Shown here piece after piece: positions 17,477 through 26,222 of a DNA stretch of 64,000 nt (the first letter of the stretch is position 1; the number at the start of each line of letters is the position of its first letter). The stretch comes from Gemmatimonadota bacterium. GTDB taxonomy: Bacteria > Gemmatimonadota > Gemmatimonadetes > Gemmatimonadales > GWC2-71-9. The notes beneath the pieces were generated by a model. The model did not search any database. It was not told the origin of the DNA and saw only the letters and a program-made list of their open reading frames with translations. The stretch spans positions 62,001-126,000 of the forward strand of contig SHZU01000007.1 in assembly GCA_009692115.1 (NCBI GenBank). Reading direction: 5' to 3'. Made by a program: the position numbers and the translations under genes.

Positions 17477-17879
17477 TTGTGTTCGATGGCGCCACGCCCG
17501 GCACCTCGGCCGCGAATGTGCCGAACCAGGGCTACCCGTTGGCGAACTGGATCTTCGACGCCGAGCTGCCCGAGATGTTCGGGATCGCCAAGCCGAAGCA
17601 ACTGACCCCCGAGGCGGTCCCCCGCGCCCCGATGGATCCCGCCCGCTACGTCGGGACCTTCGAGGCCTTCGGCTCGAAGTCGATCTCCACCGCCGTCGGC
17701 GGCAAGCTGACGGTGCAGTCGATCTCGGGGGCCGGCAGCAGCAATGCCGTGGCCACCGAGCTGCTTCCGTTGGGCGACGATCGTTTCTCCCGGTCGAGCC
17801 GGCAATGGGTGGCAATCGCGGATGGGATGTGGCGTTCTGGGGTCGCGACGGGACCGGGCGCGCCACCAACTTCCTCTAG
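17477..17879 (+). pseudogene. 3' remnant of a serine beta-lactamase-like hydrolase, frameshifted
   Basis: The frame that reads FDGATPGTSAANVPNQGYPLANWIFDAELPEMFG through ARYVGTFEAFG to ELLPLGDDRF matches the C-terminal part (DUF3471-like tail region) of class C beta-lactamase-family proteins. Shortly after LGDDRF the reading must shift to another frame to obtain the expected ending WDVAFWGRDGTGRATNFL and stop at 17877-17879. The catalytic SxxK and YxN domain is missing altogether. So the gene is 5'-truncated and frameshifted. It overlaps the stop of the convergent membrane-protein gene by four bases. Confidence 0.7.
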
Positions 17880-19357
17880 GGCGACACGCCGTTCGCGCCT
17901 AGCGCCTGGCGGGCCCGGCCAGTGGCCCAATTCCACTCGAACCAGCGGTGCGGACGGCCTTCCGTCCGTTTGGCAAACTCCTCGCCCACGTCCCGGCGGA
18001 TCTCGGACTGCATCGGCTCAGGAAGCGAAGGGAGCCGCGCCACAATCGCTGGGATCGCGTCGGACGACAGGCCCCGCGTGAGATAGGCAACGTCGAGTTT
18101 GCCCGTGTCCGTGTATCGGTCGATGTTCCGGTTGGCGATCCAAGCCTCGTGGTTCCAGTAGATGAGCGCGATGAAGAGGATCATGGCCACCGCCGTGGCG
18201 CGGCGGAAAAGCCGGCCGGCATCGAAGTCCCCGGCGACCTCGAGTGCCAGTATCACCAGGCCCCCGGCGACCGCGCTCATGTAGGCCTGGGCATACAGCC
18301 TTGCCGTCGTGAATCCGTACGCCGCCTCGTACAGCCACACTCGTCGGAAGGCCGAGCCGAGCAGCAACATCACCGCCGCGATGACCGCGAAGGTCACAAG
18401 GCGGAGGAGGCGCTCACGCCCCTCATCATTGCCATAACGCTCCGAGGCAACGATCAGCAGCGCACTCGCGGAGGCGACGACGGACAACTCGCCGAAGCCT
18501 CGTCGGGCATACTCCGCAAAGGTCACCCCGGAGGCCGGTGTTTCCGGGAGAGTGCCGAAGAGGTAGCCCAACTGCACCGCCAGGAACAGCCAGAGCAGTC
18601 CGGCGACGCCGGCGAGCAGCATCAATCGCTCGGTCGATCCCAGCCACTTCTCGGGGGCCTTGTCCTCCATCGCGGGGGAGCGTCCCGACTCGATCGACGC
18701 GTATCCATAGGCACCGAGCACGATCACGAGGAGGACTCCGAAAAACACCACGCGCGGCCCGAATTCCCGGCTCACCAGGTCTCCGACCGCGTCCCGCCAT
18801 GCGGCGAAGACCGGATCCGCCGCCGCGAGCAGCAACGCAAAGCCGACCAAGACCGGCAGGGTGATGGCGAGGCCCCGGACCCGCGCCCGCGCCCGGGTCG
18901 ACCGGATGACGTGGGTTGCGTCGACGCCCTGGCGCATTGCCTGCACCGCCGCGATCCCGATGGCCACCAGCGGCGCGGTCGCCGCGAACCGGGCGGTGAT
19001 CGATCGGGGAGAAGGGTTGGCGGTCAGCAACATCTGGATCGCCAAGAGGAAGACGATGGCCAGGCCGATCAGCCTCCAGAGGTCCGGACTGGCGGTCACC
19101 GCCGTCGCTCCGGCAATCACGACCGAAGCGCCGCCCAGAATCAGGATGGACCGCGGCGGCTGGCCGTGCGGGCGGGAGCACGCCAAGAGGCCGGCCACGG
19201 CGGCGCCGGTCCACAGGGTCCAGTTGATTCCGGGGCGGGCATCGTACAACACCCAGTTTCCGAAGCCGGCCACCGCTGCGGCCAGGGCCCAACGCATGAT
19301 GGGCCCGCCGGCCGCGGCACTCGGTCCCGGGCTTGGATTCACCGATTCCTCGCTCAT
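17876..19357 (-). CDS. DUF4173/DUF4153-type polytopic membrane protein
   Basis: About 493 residues with at least ten hydrophobic segments, starting after a Ser/Pro-rich N-terminus, and a soluble C-terminal tail (DRYTDTGKLDVAYLTRGLSSDAIPAIVARLPSLP). The blocks FVFLLAIQMLLT, GFALLLAAADPVFAAW and WLYEAAYGFTTARLYAQAYM are typical of the DUF4153/DUF4173 group, whose function is unknown; in several phyla it sits beside PadR or winged-helix regulators. No regulator gene is adjacent here. ATG 19357 is my choice; an in-frame TTG at 19375 is possible and neither has a good ribosome-binding site, so a leaderless message is conceivable. Confidence 0.78.
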   Translation of the reverse strand: MSEESVNPSPGPSAAAGGPIMRWALAAAVAGFGNWVLYDARPGINWTLWTGAAVAGLLACSRPHGQPPRSILILGGASVVIAGATAVTASPDLWRLIGLAIVFLLAIQMLLTANPSPRSITARFAATAPLVAIGIAAVQAMRQGVDATHVIRSTRARARVRGLAITLPVLVGFALLLAAADPVFAAWRDAVGDLVSREFGPRVVFFGVLLVIVLGAYGYASIESGRSPAMEDKAPEKWLGSTERLMLLAGVAGLLWLFLAVQLGYLFGTLPETPASGVTFAEYARRGFGELSVVASASALLIVASERYGNDEGRERLLRLVTFAVIAAVMLLLGSAFRRVWLYEAAYGFTTARLYAQAYMSAVAGGLVILALEVAGDFDAGRLFRRATAVAMILFIALIYWNHEAWIANRNIDRYTDTGKLDVAYLTRGLSSDAIPAIVARLPSLPEPMQSEIRRDVGEEFAKRTEGRPHRWFEWNWATGRARQALGANGVSP

Positions 19358-19372
19358 GGAGCGAACATCTGA

Positions 19373-19413
19373 CAAGTTCTACTAGTTGTCAAGTTCTTTG
19401 TATTGCAAAGTAG
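19373..19413 (-). promoter_or_regulatory. Candidate operator/promoter of the DUF4173 gene
   Basis: A+T-rich island in a G+C-rich setting. It contains a perfect inverted repeat CTTTG-TATTG-CAAAG (19396-19410), a direct repeat CAAGTTCT (19373-19380 and 19390-19397), and, on the minus strand, a consensus TTGACA. Together this looks like a regulator-controlled promoter. The regulator is unknown. Confidence 0.45.
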
Positions 19414-19420
19414 TCAACTG

Positions 19421-19915
19421 TCAGGCCGGCGGAACCGAGAGATGCTCCGCCACGATCATCCAGTTCCCGCCGAGTCGGCGAAAGACCGCCGTCCAAGCAC
19501 CCAGGATCGTGTGGGGATTCCCGGTCGGTGCGATATGGGGGATCGACCAAGTCGCCGTGAGGACCCCGGCGTCCGGGCCGAGTCGGTCGACGTAGACCTC
19601 ACCCCAGACCCATTCGGCGTCCCGCATGTTCTGCCCGGCATTGGCCCAGAAGGCCGCGATGCCGGCCCGGATCGAATCGGTCGACGCCACGATCTGGCCG
19701 CCGCTGGCCGAAACGACCCGGCCCGAATCCGGGTACAGGGCGTTCATCCGCCCGGCGACACCCGGCTTGGTAAAGTCGTAGGCGGTCTCGATCCGGGCCT
19801 TGAGAGTGTCGGCAAGGGCCGCATCCGGCCCCCCGACGCTCGGACCCTGGCAGCCGACTAGCAGGGGCGCGGCCAGCAAAAACCCGAGCCCGGGGCGGCC
19901 CCACTCTTTGGTCAT
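19421..19915 (-). CDS. SnoaL/DUF4440-like lipoprotein
   Basis: 164 residues. Start ATG 19915 has a GGAGGG site. The N-terminus LGFLLAAPLLVGC is a lipoprotein signal with Cys at about 22. The mature part fits the NTF2-like (SnoaL/DUF4440) cone fold: an N-terminal helix (LADTLKARIETAYDFTKPG), RMNALYPDSGRVVSASGGQ, the helix RAGIAAFWANAGQNM and the paired strands VYVDRLGPDAGVLTATWSI and WTAVFRRLGGNWMIVAEHLS. Such domains may bind small ligands or be non-catalytic; no function can be stated. It lies upstream of the DUF4173 gene on the same strand, separated by the candidate operator. Confidence 0.75.
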   Translation of the reverse strand: MTKEWGRPGLGFLLAAPLLVGCQGPSVGGPDAALADTLKARIETAYDFTKPGVAGRMNALYPDSGRVVSASGGQIVASTDSIRAGIAAFWANAGQNMRDAEWVWGEVYVDRLGPDAGVLTATWSIPHIAPTGNPHTILGAWTAVFRRLGGNWMIVAEHLSVPPA

Positions 19916-20085
19916 GTGTCCCTCCGAAGAGACGATCGGTGTACCATGGTGGTGACAGGAGAGCCGGTTGGACGCCAACCGGCGGTATGCGCTATCTCAA
20001 CTTACCGCCTGGCGCGGCAAATGCGATCGAGCCAAAAGCTGCCTGATACGATACATTGCTCGGTGATCTCCAACTGAGGGCATCC

Positions 20086-20724
20086 ATGAAAGCCGTCATC
20101 GTTTCGAGCCTGGTCGCCGCGGGCTGGCTAGCCGCATGTTCCACGCCCGCCCGGTCTCCCGAAGACGCTACCGGCGCGAAGTCCGCTCGCGACCTTCAGC
20201 TGATCGAAGCCCCCGCCAACCCAGCCGCCGGGATCTCGGACCTTGAGGCCGGCCGCCCGCCCCGGGCACCTAGGAACCGGCCGGTCGAGCGCGTCCTGGC
20301 GGACCAGCCCCTTCCAGCGCCGCAAACCGAACCCGCCCCGGTCGAACCGGCCGTCGTGCCGGCCGTTGCCGAACTGACGATCCAGCCGGTCGGTGGGCCG
20401 TCCGCCGTCACATCGGAGTCATCGGCCGCTCCCGCCGACGAGATCGTGGAAATCCGGGACCGAGGGCTGCCGATGTCGTTCCAGGCCCCCGGCGGCGACT
20501 ACCCAGCCATCGATGGGTCAGAGGGATTCACCGCTCGGCGCGGTCCGACGATTCTGATTCGGGGCGGCCGCGGCGGAGTGGACGATGACTGCGACCTCGA
20601 TCGCCCGGGTGCCCACGGCAACCACGGGGTGGCAATCAACCGAACCTCCCCGTCAACACCGGGCGGGCTCCGAAGCTCCGGTCCGTCACGCGTCGGGGGC
20701 CGGCGCGGCGCCGGGATCCGATAG
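20086..20724 (+). CDS. Proline/alanine-rich lipoprotein of unknown function
   Basis: 212 residues. Start ATG 20086 (GAGGG site) gives a lipoprotein signal ending LAAC at about residue 18. The middle is low-complexity and Pro/Ala/Glu-rich, consistent with a periplasm-spanning linker. A short ordered part (DEIVEIRDRGLPMSFQAPGGDYPAIDG) is followed by GPTILIRGGRGGVDDDCDLDRPG, a Gly/Asp-rich ending with one Cys. No family recognised. It is 48 bases upstream of the acyl-CoA dehydrogenase operon on the same strand but likely separate in function. Confidence 0.6.
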   Translation: MKAVIVSSLVAAGWLAACSTPARSPEDATGAKSARDLQLIEAPANPAAGISDLEAGRPPRAPRNRPVERVLADQPLPAPQTEPAPVEPAVVPAVAELTIQPVGGPSAVTSESSAAPADEIVEIRDRGLPMSFQAPGGDYPAIDGSEGFTARRGPTILIRGGRGGVDDDCDLDRPGAHGNHGVAINRTSPSTPGGLRSSGPSRVGGRRGAGIR

Positions 20725-20771
20725 CCCAGAGAAGCATCGCGCGGGCCCGGCGGGCGAGATAAGTTTGGCGG

Positions 20772-21983
20772 ATGACCGCCTTCGAACTCTCGCCCCGGGC
20801 CGCTGACCTTCGCGGCCGGCTGATCGCCTTCATGGATCAGCATGTCTATCCCAACGAAGCCATCTTTCACGCCGAGGTCGCCGCCCGGCGGTGGCACCCC
20901 ACGGCGGTGGTCGAGGATCTCAAGACCAAAGCCCGCGCCGCCGGCCTTTGGAACCTGTTTCTCCCTCATTCCAAACACGGCGCCGGCCTCACCAACCTCG
21001 AATACGCCTCGCTCTGTGAGGTCATGGGTCGCTCGCCGATCGGGTCGGAGCCGTTCAACTGCTCCGCCCCCGACACCGGCAACATGGAAGTCCTCGAACG
21101 CTACGGAACCGAAGAGCACCAGCGCCGCTGGCTCGACCCGCTGCTGAATGGCGAGGTCCGCAGCGCCTTCGCCATGACCGAGCCCGAGGTGGCCAGTTCC
21201 GACGCCACCAACATCCGGGCGTCCATCGCCAAGGACGGCGACAGTTACCTCATCAACGGACGGAAGTGGTGGACCTCCGGTGCCGGCGATCCCCGCTGCA
21301 AGATTTTGGTCGTCATGGGCCGGTCCAACCCCGACGCCGCCACCCATTTCCAGCAGTCGATGATCTTGGTGCCGACCGACGCCCCCGGCGTCACGATCGA
21401 ACGAATGCTGACGGTGTTCGGCTACGACGACGCCCCCCACGGACACGGCGAGGTGTCGTTTACCAATGTCCGGGTCCCGGTCTCGAATCTCCTGCTGGGC
21501 GAAGGCCGCGGGTTCGAAATTGCCCAAGGGCGGCTCGGTCCCGGGCGGATTCACCACTGCATGCGGCTGATCGGGGTGGCGGAGCGGGCCCTCGAATTGA
21601 TGTGCCGCCGGGTCCATCAGCGGACCGCCTTCGGCAAACGGATTGCCGATCAGGGCACCATCCGCCGCGACATCGCCGATTCCCGGATCGAGATCGATCA
21701 GGCCCGCCTCTTGACGCTCCAGGCGGCCCACATGATGGACACCGTCGGCAACAAGGCGGCCCGCGCCGAAATCGCGATGATCAAGGTGGTGGCGCCTAAC
21801 GTTGCTTTGCAGGTGCTCGACCGGGCCATCCAGGCGCACGGCGGCATGGGGGTCAGCCAGGACACCTTCCTGGCCTATGCCTGGGCCCAGTCCCGGACCC
21901 TTCGGTTGGCCGATGGCCCCGATGAGGTGCACCGCGAGTCGGTGGCCAAGCTCGAACTCCGGAAGTGGACCCCGAAGTCATGA
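20772..21983 (+). CDS. ACAD10/11-like acyl-CoA dehydrogenase (LvaC-like)
   Basis: 403-residue FAD-dependent acyl-CoA dehydrogenase fold. Blocks include [98 protein letters not shown] and [12 protein letters not shown]. The ending [21 protein letters not shown] is a hallmark of the ACAD10/11 group, in which the enzyme works on 4-phosphoacyl-CoA made by an APH-like kinase rather than acting as an ordinary beta-oxidation dehydrogenase. That kinase is encoded two genes downstream. First gene of a five-gene operon with ATGA/GTGA overlaps. Its ribosome-binding site is weak. Confidence 0.88.
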   Translation: MTAFELSPRAADLRGRLIAFMDQHVYPNEAIFHAEVAARRWHPTAVVEDLKTKARAAGLWNLFLPHSKHGAGLTNLEYASLCEVMGRSPIGSEPFNCSAPDTGNMEVLERYGTEEHQRRWLDPLLNGEVRSAFAMTEPEVASSDATNIRASIAKDGDSYLINGRKWWTSGAGDPRCKILVVMGRSNPDAATHFQQSMILVPTDAPGVTIERMLTVFGYDDAPHGHGEVSFTNVRVPVSNLLLGEGRGFEIAQGRLGPGRIHHCMRLIGVAERALELMCRRVHQRTAFGKRIADQGTIRRDIADSRIEIDQARLLTLQAAHMMDTVGNKAARAEIAMIKVVAPNVALQVLDRAIQAHGGMGVSQDTFLAYAWAQSRTLRLADGPDEVHRESVAKLELRKWTPKS

Positions 21984-22753
21984 AACTCGACGGCCGGGTG
22001 GCGGTGGTCACCGGGGGCGCCAGCGGCATCGGCCGGGCCCTCTGTCATCGGTTTGCCGCCGAGGGGGCCCGGGTGGTCGTGACCGATGTAGACCTGCCGG
22101 GTGCCGAAGCGGTGGCGGCGGCCATCAATGGCGTGGCATTCCGGACCGATGTGAGCCAGGAACGGGATCTGATTGCGCTGGTGGCTCAGGTCGAGCAACG
22201 GGTCGGCCCGATCGACGTGTTCGTCTCCAATGCGGGCATCGCCATCGGCGGCGGCCCCGAGACGCCCGACGCCGAATGGCGCCGGATCATGGACATCAAT
22301 GTGATGGCGCACGTCTGGGTCGCCCGGGTGCTGGTGCCCGACATGATCCGCCGCGGCCAAGGCTACCTCGTCAACGTGGCCTCGGCGGCCGGTCTGTTGA
22401 CCCAGCTCGGCTCCGCTCCGTACGCGGTGACCAAGCACGCCGCCGTGGCTTTTGCCGAATGGCTGGCGGTAACCTACGGCGCCCTGGGGGTACGGGTGTC
22501 CTGTGTCTGCCCGTTAGGCGTCAAGACCCCGATGCTCACCTTCAGTGACGAGCGGATCACGGCGCTCTTGTCGCCCGAGGCCATCGAGCCCGAGGCGGTG
22601 GCCGAGGCGGTGGTCAGGGGCATGGAGGTGGAGACATTTCTGATCCTGCCGCATCCCCAGGTCCGCGAATACATCGCCCGGAAGGCGGCCGACCGGGACC
22701 GCTGGATCAAGGGCATGCAGCGCCTGCACCAACGACTCGAGGAGCAGGCGTGA
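21980..22753 (+). CDS. Short-chain dehydrogenase/reductase (LvaD-like candidate)
   Basis: 257 residues. Classical SDR with the nucleotide motif TGGASGIG (about 11-18), NAG in VSNAGIA, Ser in NVASAAGLL and the YxxxK pair in [13 protein letters not shown](P)-dependent oxidoreduction of a hydroxy or oxo substrate. ATG overlaps the dehydrogenase stop (ATGA) and its own stop overlaps the kinase start (GTGA). In the Pseudomonas putida levulinate system an SDR reduces the 4-oxo acyl-CoA to the 4-hydroxy form before phosphorylation; the same order of activities is inferred here from the neighbours only. Confidence 0.88.
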   Translation: MKLDGRVAVVTGGASGIGRALCHRFAAEGARVVVTDVDLPGAEAVAAAINGVAFRTDVSQERDLIALVAQVEQRVGPIDVFVSNAGIAIGGGPETPDAEWRRIMDINVMAHVWVARVLVPDMIRRGQGYLVNVASAAGLLTQLGSAPYAVTKHAAVAFAEWLAVTYGALGVRVSCVCPLGVKTPMLTFSDERITALLSPEAIEPEAVAEAVVRGMEVETFLILPHPQVREYIARKAADRDRWIKGMQRLHQRLEEQA

Positions 22754-23799
22754 GTCTCTTGCCCAATGCCGCCGATTCGATCCGGCCGGGCGAAGAGCTG
22801 GACCAGAGTGCGCTCGCGGCCTATTTGAAAACCCAGCAACCAGGACTCCGGAGCGACCCGGTCATTCGCCAATTCCGCCACGGCCATTCCAACCTGACCT
22901 ACCTCGTCAGTGTCGACAGGTTCGACTATGTGCTCCGGCGCCCGCCGTTCGGCAACCAGGTCAAATCGGCCCACGACATGGGCCGCGAATTCAAAATCCT
23001 GAGCGCCTTGGCGCCGGTGTTCGGGCCGGCGCCCCGGCCGCTGTTCTACTGCGAGGATCTCGGGGTGCTCGGGGTGCCCTTCTATCTGATGGAACGGCGT
23101 CATGGCGTCGTGCTCCGTCAGGTGTTTCCGTCCGAACTCATGACCGATCAGGCTCTGGTGGGCCGGCTCTGCCAAGCCATGGCGGATACCCTCGCGGCCC
23201 TCCACCGCCTCGACTATCGGGCCATTGGCTTGGCCGACTTCGGCAAACCTGACGGGTACGTGGCCCGCCAGGTCAAAGGGTGGACTGAGCGATATGCCAA
23301 AGCGGAGACCGAGGCGGTGCCCGACCTCGACGCCGTCGGGCGGTGGCTGGCGGAGAACATGCCGGCGGATCGCGCCGCCGCGGTCATTCACAACGACTTC
23401 AAGTTCGACAACGTGATGCTGGCCGCCGGCGACCTGGGCCGGGTGGAAGCGGTGCTCGATTGGGAAATGGCCACGATCGGCGATCCGTTGATGGATCTGG
23501 GCACCGCGCTCGCCTACTTGCTCGAGCCGGGCGATCCGGCGCCGTTTCGGGCCGCCGCCATGGGGCCTCTCGCGCCCGGGATGTGGACGCGGCAGCGGTT
23601 CGCGGACCGGTACGCCGAGCAGGCCGGAGCCACGGTGGGAAATCTCCGCTTCTACTACGTCTTCGGCGTGTTCAAACTGGCGGTCATCCTCCAGCAGATC
23701 TATGCCCGCTACGTCCGCGGATTCACCAGCGACGAGCGGTTTGCGTCGTTCAACCAGCGGGTGGCGGTCCTGGCCCGGCAAGCGGCGCAGGCGCTATGA
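22750..23799 (+). CDS. APH-family phosphotransferase (ACAD10/11 kinase, LvaA-like)
   Basis: 349 residues, GTG start. Aminoglycoside-phosphotransferase/choline-kinase fold: N-lobe FRHGHSNLTYLVSVDRFDYVLRRPP, catalytic loop VIHNDFKFDNVML (Asp and Asn of the Brenner motif), and metal-binding VLDWEMATIGDPLMDLG. These sequences match the kinase domain that in animal ACAD10/11 is fused to the dehydrogenase, and LvaA of P. putida, both of which phosphorylate 4-hydroxyacyl-CoA. Position between the SDR and the alpha-hydroxy-acid oxidase, with overlapping starts and stops, supports this rather than antibiotic resistance. No LvaB-like small partner gene is seen. Confidence 0.87.
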   Translation: MSLLPNAADSIRPGEELDQSALAAYLKTQQPGLRSDPVIRQFRHGHSNLTYLVSVDRFDYVLRRPPFGNQVKSAHDMGREFKILSALAPVFGPAPRPLFYCEDLGVLGVPFYLMERRHGVVLRQVFPSELMTDQALVGRLCQAMADTLAALHRLDYRAIGLADFGKPDGYVARQVKGWTERYAKAETEAVPDLDAVGRWLAENMPADRAAAVIHNDFKFDNVMLAAGDLGRVEAVLDWEMATIGDPLMDLGTALAYLLEPGDPAPFRAAAMGPLAPGMWTRQRFADRYAEQAGATVGNLRFYYVFGVFKLAVILQQIYARYVRGFTSDERFASFNQRVAVLARQAAQAL

Positions 23800-25049
23800 C
23801 CGGGGACGGGACCGCCAACCGCCGCCAATTCTTGCGATTCCTCGCCGCGAGTCCGCTTTTGCCTTCGGGGCTTTCGACGGACAGTCTAAGCCGGATCTTT
23901 TTCGGCCGCGATCCGGAGCGCGCCCTCGACTCGGTGTTTCAGGAGCCCGCGCTGATCACGGCGCCCGAGCAGGCGCTCAACGTGATGGACTTCGAGCCGG
24001 TGGCCCGGAATGCCATCCCACCGGCGCACTGGGCGTACCTCGCCACGGGGGTCGATTCCGATGGCACCGTCCGCGCCAATCGCGAAGGCTTCAGCCGGTT
24101 TGCCTTGCGCCCCCGCCGGCTCCGGGACGTCAGTGTGATCGACACCACCACCCGGGTGCTCGGCGCGTCGTGGGAAACCCCGATCTTCCTTTCTCCAACG
24201 AGCAGCGGCAAGGCGTTTCATCCCGACGGCGAAATGGCCGTGGCGCGCGCGGCTTTGGCCAAGGGCTACCATCTGGTGCTCTCCACGGTGGCCACCAGTT
24301 CCATCGAAGAGGTCACCGAAGCCCGCGGGGCGCCGGTCTGGTTTCAGCTCTACCCAACCAATGACTGGGACGTGGCCCGGGCCATGGTCCAACGCGCCGA
24401 GCGGGCGGGGTCGCCGGCCCTGGTGGTGACGGTGGATCTCAAAGAGGGCAGCAACCGGGAGACGGAGGTCCGGGGCGCCCGGGCCGATACCCGGCAGTGC
24501 ACCGCCTGCCACGATAGCGACCGCTACGCCAACCGGATGCGCCGGAAGCCGATGTTCTCTGGGCTCGACTTGAGCCGGGTCACGGCGCTCCACCCCCCGG
24601 TGCTGACGTGGGAATCCATCAAACGAATCCGGGACATGAGCCGGATGAAAGTGATCCTCAAGGGGATCCTGACCAAGGAAGACGCGGCCCTGGCCGTCCG
24701 CCACGGGATCGACGCCATCGTCGTGTCGAATCACGGTGGCCGAGCTGAAGACGCCAACCGATCGACCGTCGAAGCGTTGCCGGAAGTCCTCGAAGGGGCT
24801 GCCGGCCGAATGCCGGTCATGATCGACGGCGGGTTTCGCCGCGGCACCGACGTGTTCAAGGCCCTGGCCCTCGGTGCCCGCGGTGTCGGGATCGGCCGGC
24901 CGTATCTCTGGGGCTTGGGCGCCTTTGGTCAGCCGGGCGTCGAAATGGTGCTCGAGCTCCTTCGCCGGGAACTCAAGACCATCATGCGCCAAAGCGGGAC
25001 CCGATCGATTGCGGAGATCGATCGGGGTTTCGTAATTCGCCGGTCGTGA
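23796..25049 (+). CDS. FMN-dependent alpha-hydroxy-acid oxidase with Tat-type signal
   Basis: 417 residues. The N-terminus NRRQFLRFLAASPLLP is a twin-arginine export signal, so the folded flavoprotein is probably periplasmic. The TIM-barrel follows the lactate/glycolate oxidase family: FLSPTSSGKAFHPDGE, ALVVTVDLKEGSNRE, Lys in VILKGILTKEDA, catalytic His in VVSNHGGRAED, and the phosphate-binding IDGGFRRGTDVFKALALGA. An insert with CTACHDSDRYANRM resembles a CxxCH haem-binding site, although the rest of a cytochrome domain is absent. Oxidises an L-2-hydroxy acid to the 2-oxo acid. Start overlaps the kinase stop. Substrate is unknown. Confidence 0.85.
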   Translation: MTGDGTANRRQFLRFLAASPLLPSGLSTDSLSRIFFGRDPERALDSVFQEPALITAPEQALNVMDFEPVARNAIPPAHWAYLATGVDSDGTVRANREGFSRFALRPRRLRDVSVIDTTTRVLGASWETPIFLSPTSSGKAFHPDGEMAVARAALAKGYHLVLSTVATSSIEEVTEARGAPVWFQLYPTNDWDVARAMVQRAERAGSPALVVTVDLKEGSNRETEVRGARADTRQCTACHDSDRYANRMRRKPMFSGLDLSRVTALHPPVLTWESIKRIRDMSRMKVILKGILTKEDAALAVRHGIDAIVVSNHGGRAEDANRSTVEALPEVLEGAAGRMPVMIDGGFRRGTDVFKALALGARGVGIGRPYLWGLGAFGQPGVEMVLELLRRELKTIMRQSGTRSIAEIDRGFVIRRS

Positions 25050-26158
25050 TATCTCTCGATCGCCTGCGGCGTTACGCCGTGGCTCGTTCGCTGTTTCCGC
25101 CCACCACGCTCGGCCGCGCCATTACCAAACTCGGTTTCGTGCAAGCCGATCCGATCCGGGCGCCGGCCCGGGCCCAGGACCTGACGCTCCGCCACCGAGT
25201 TACTGGCTACACGGTCGGCGATCTCGAGCGACGCTACGCCAAACTCGACATCGAAGAGGATTTCTTCGTCAACTACGGGTTCCTGCCTCGCGCCTTGCAG
25301 GCGTTGATGCACCCGCGGGTGGCTCCGGCGGCCTGGCGGGTCAGCACCAAGAAACGCAGTCGGGAGCTGGTGGGCTTTGTCCGGGAACACGGACCGGTTC
25401 ATCCCCGCGAAGTCGATGAGCACTTCGGGCACGGCCGGGTCACCAACTATTGGGGCGGCTCCTCGACCGCGACGTCGCACCTCCTCAACAACTTGCACTA
25501 CCAAGGGTTGCTCCGGGTGGTGCGGCGGGAGAGCGGGATCCGGATCTATGCCGCCCATACCCATCCGGTCCGGCCGACCGACGCCGAGTCTCGCCGGCAG
25601 GCGATGGACGAGTTGGTGGATGTCGTCGTCAACCAGTACGCTCCGCTGCCGGCGGCCAGTCTGAGTGGGCTGGTGAGCCGGCTTCGGTTTGGCGCCCCGC
25701 AACTCGGACCCGAACGGAAGGGCGCGCTCGACCGGGCCAAGGCCAGACTGGCCCGGGCCAGGATCGATGGTATCGATTGGTATTGGCCCGCGGATGAATC
25801 AGTACCGTGGAAACCCGATGCGCGGTTCGACGAGGCCCGGTTGTTGGCCCCGTTCGATCCCGTCGTGTGGGACCGTCGGCGGTTCGAACTGTTCTGGGGC
25901 TGGGCCTACCGGTTCGAGGCCTATACGCCGGCACCCAAGCGAAAACTCGGGTACTACGCGTTGCCGCTCTTGTGGCGGGACGCTGTCATCGGGTGGGGAA
26001 ACCTTTCGGTGCGCGAAGGCTGCCTCGATGTCGACATCGGCTTGGTGGCCGGGCGAATCGTCGAGCCGGATCTCCGAACCGCGATTCGAGCGGAACTCGA
26101 ACGAATGACCCGATTCCTGGGGGCGCCTGGAGTCGGGCGGCTGCCCGCGTGGCTCTGA
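25046..26158 (+). CDS. YcaQ/AlkX-like winged-helix protein (HTH_42)
   Basis: 370 residues, GTG start overlapping the upstream stop. Matches the HTH_42 family that includes YcaQ (AlkX), a DNA glycosylase that unhooks interstrand crosslinks. The family's QxD motif is present in FVQADPIRAPARAQDL, and the winged-helix repeats and the ending LLAPFDPVVWDRRRFELFWGWAYRFEAYTPAPKRKLGYYALPLLWRDAVIGWG are well conserved. Being the last gene of a metabolic operon is notable: it may protect against reactive carbonyl by-products, but that is inference. A transcription-factor role is not excluded for this family. Confidence 0.85.
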   Translation: MISLDRLRRYAVARSLFPPTTLGRAITKLGFVQADPIRAPARAQDLTLRHRVTGYTVGDLERRYAKLDIEEDFFVNYGFLPRALQALMHPRVAPAAWRVSTKKRSRELVGFVREHGPVHPREVDEHFGHGRVTNYWGGSSTATSHLLNNLHYQGLLRVVRRESGIRIYAAHTHPVRPTDAESRRQAMDELVDVVVNQYAPLPAASLSGLVSRLRFGAPQLGPERKGALDRAKARLARARIDGIDWYWPADESVPWKPDARFDEARLLAPFDPVVWDRRRFELFWGWAYRFEAYTPAPKRKLGYYALPLLWRDAVIGWGNLSVREGCLDVDIGLVAGRIVEPDLRTAIRAELERMTRFLGAPGVGRLPAWL

Positions 26159-26222
26159 TGGGGCAGTCGCCCGAGCCTCGAGGCTTGCGGTACCTTTTTC
26201 ATGACCCTTGCTGGAGAGTCTG

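Noticed and set aside
17948-19372. A 474-codon plus-strand frame opposite the DUF4173 gene
   Set aside because: Shadow of a long membrane-protein gene; antisense of hydrophobic codons gives the charged composition seen.
22750-23799. Aminoglycoside resistance gene
   Set aside because: Although the fold is APH, the gene is embedded in a dehydrogenase/SDR operon, and its motifs fit the ACAD10/11 kinase branch.
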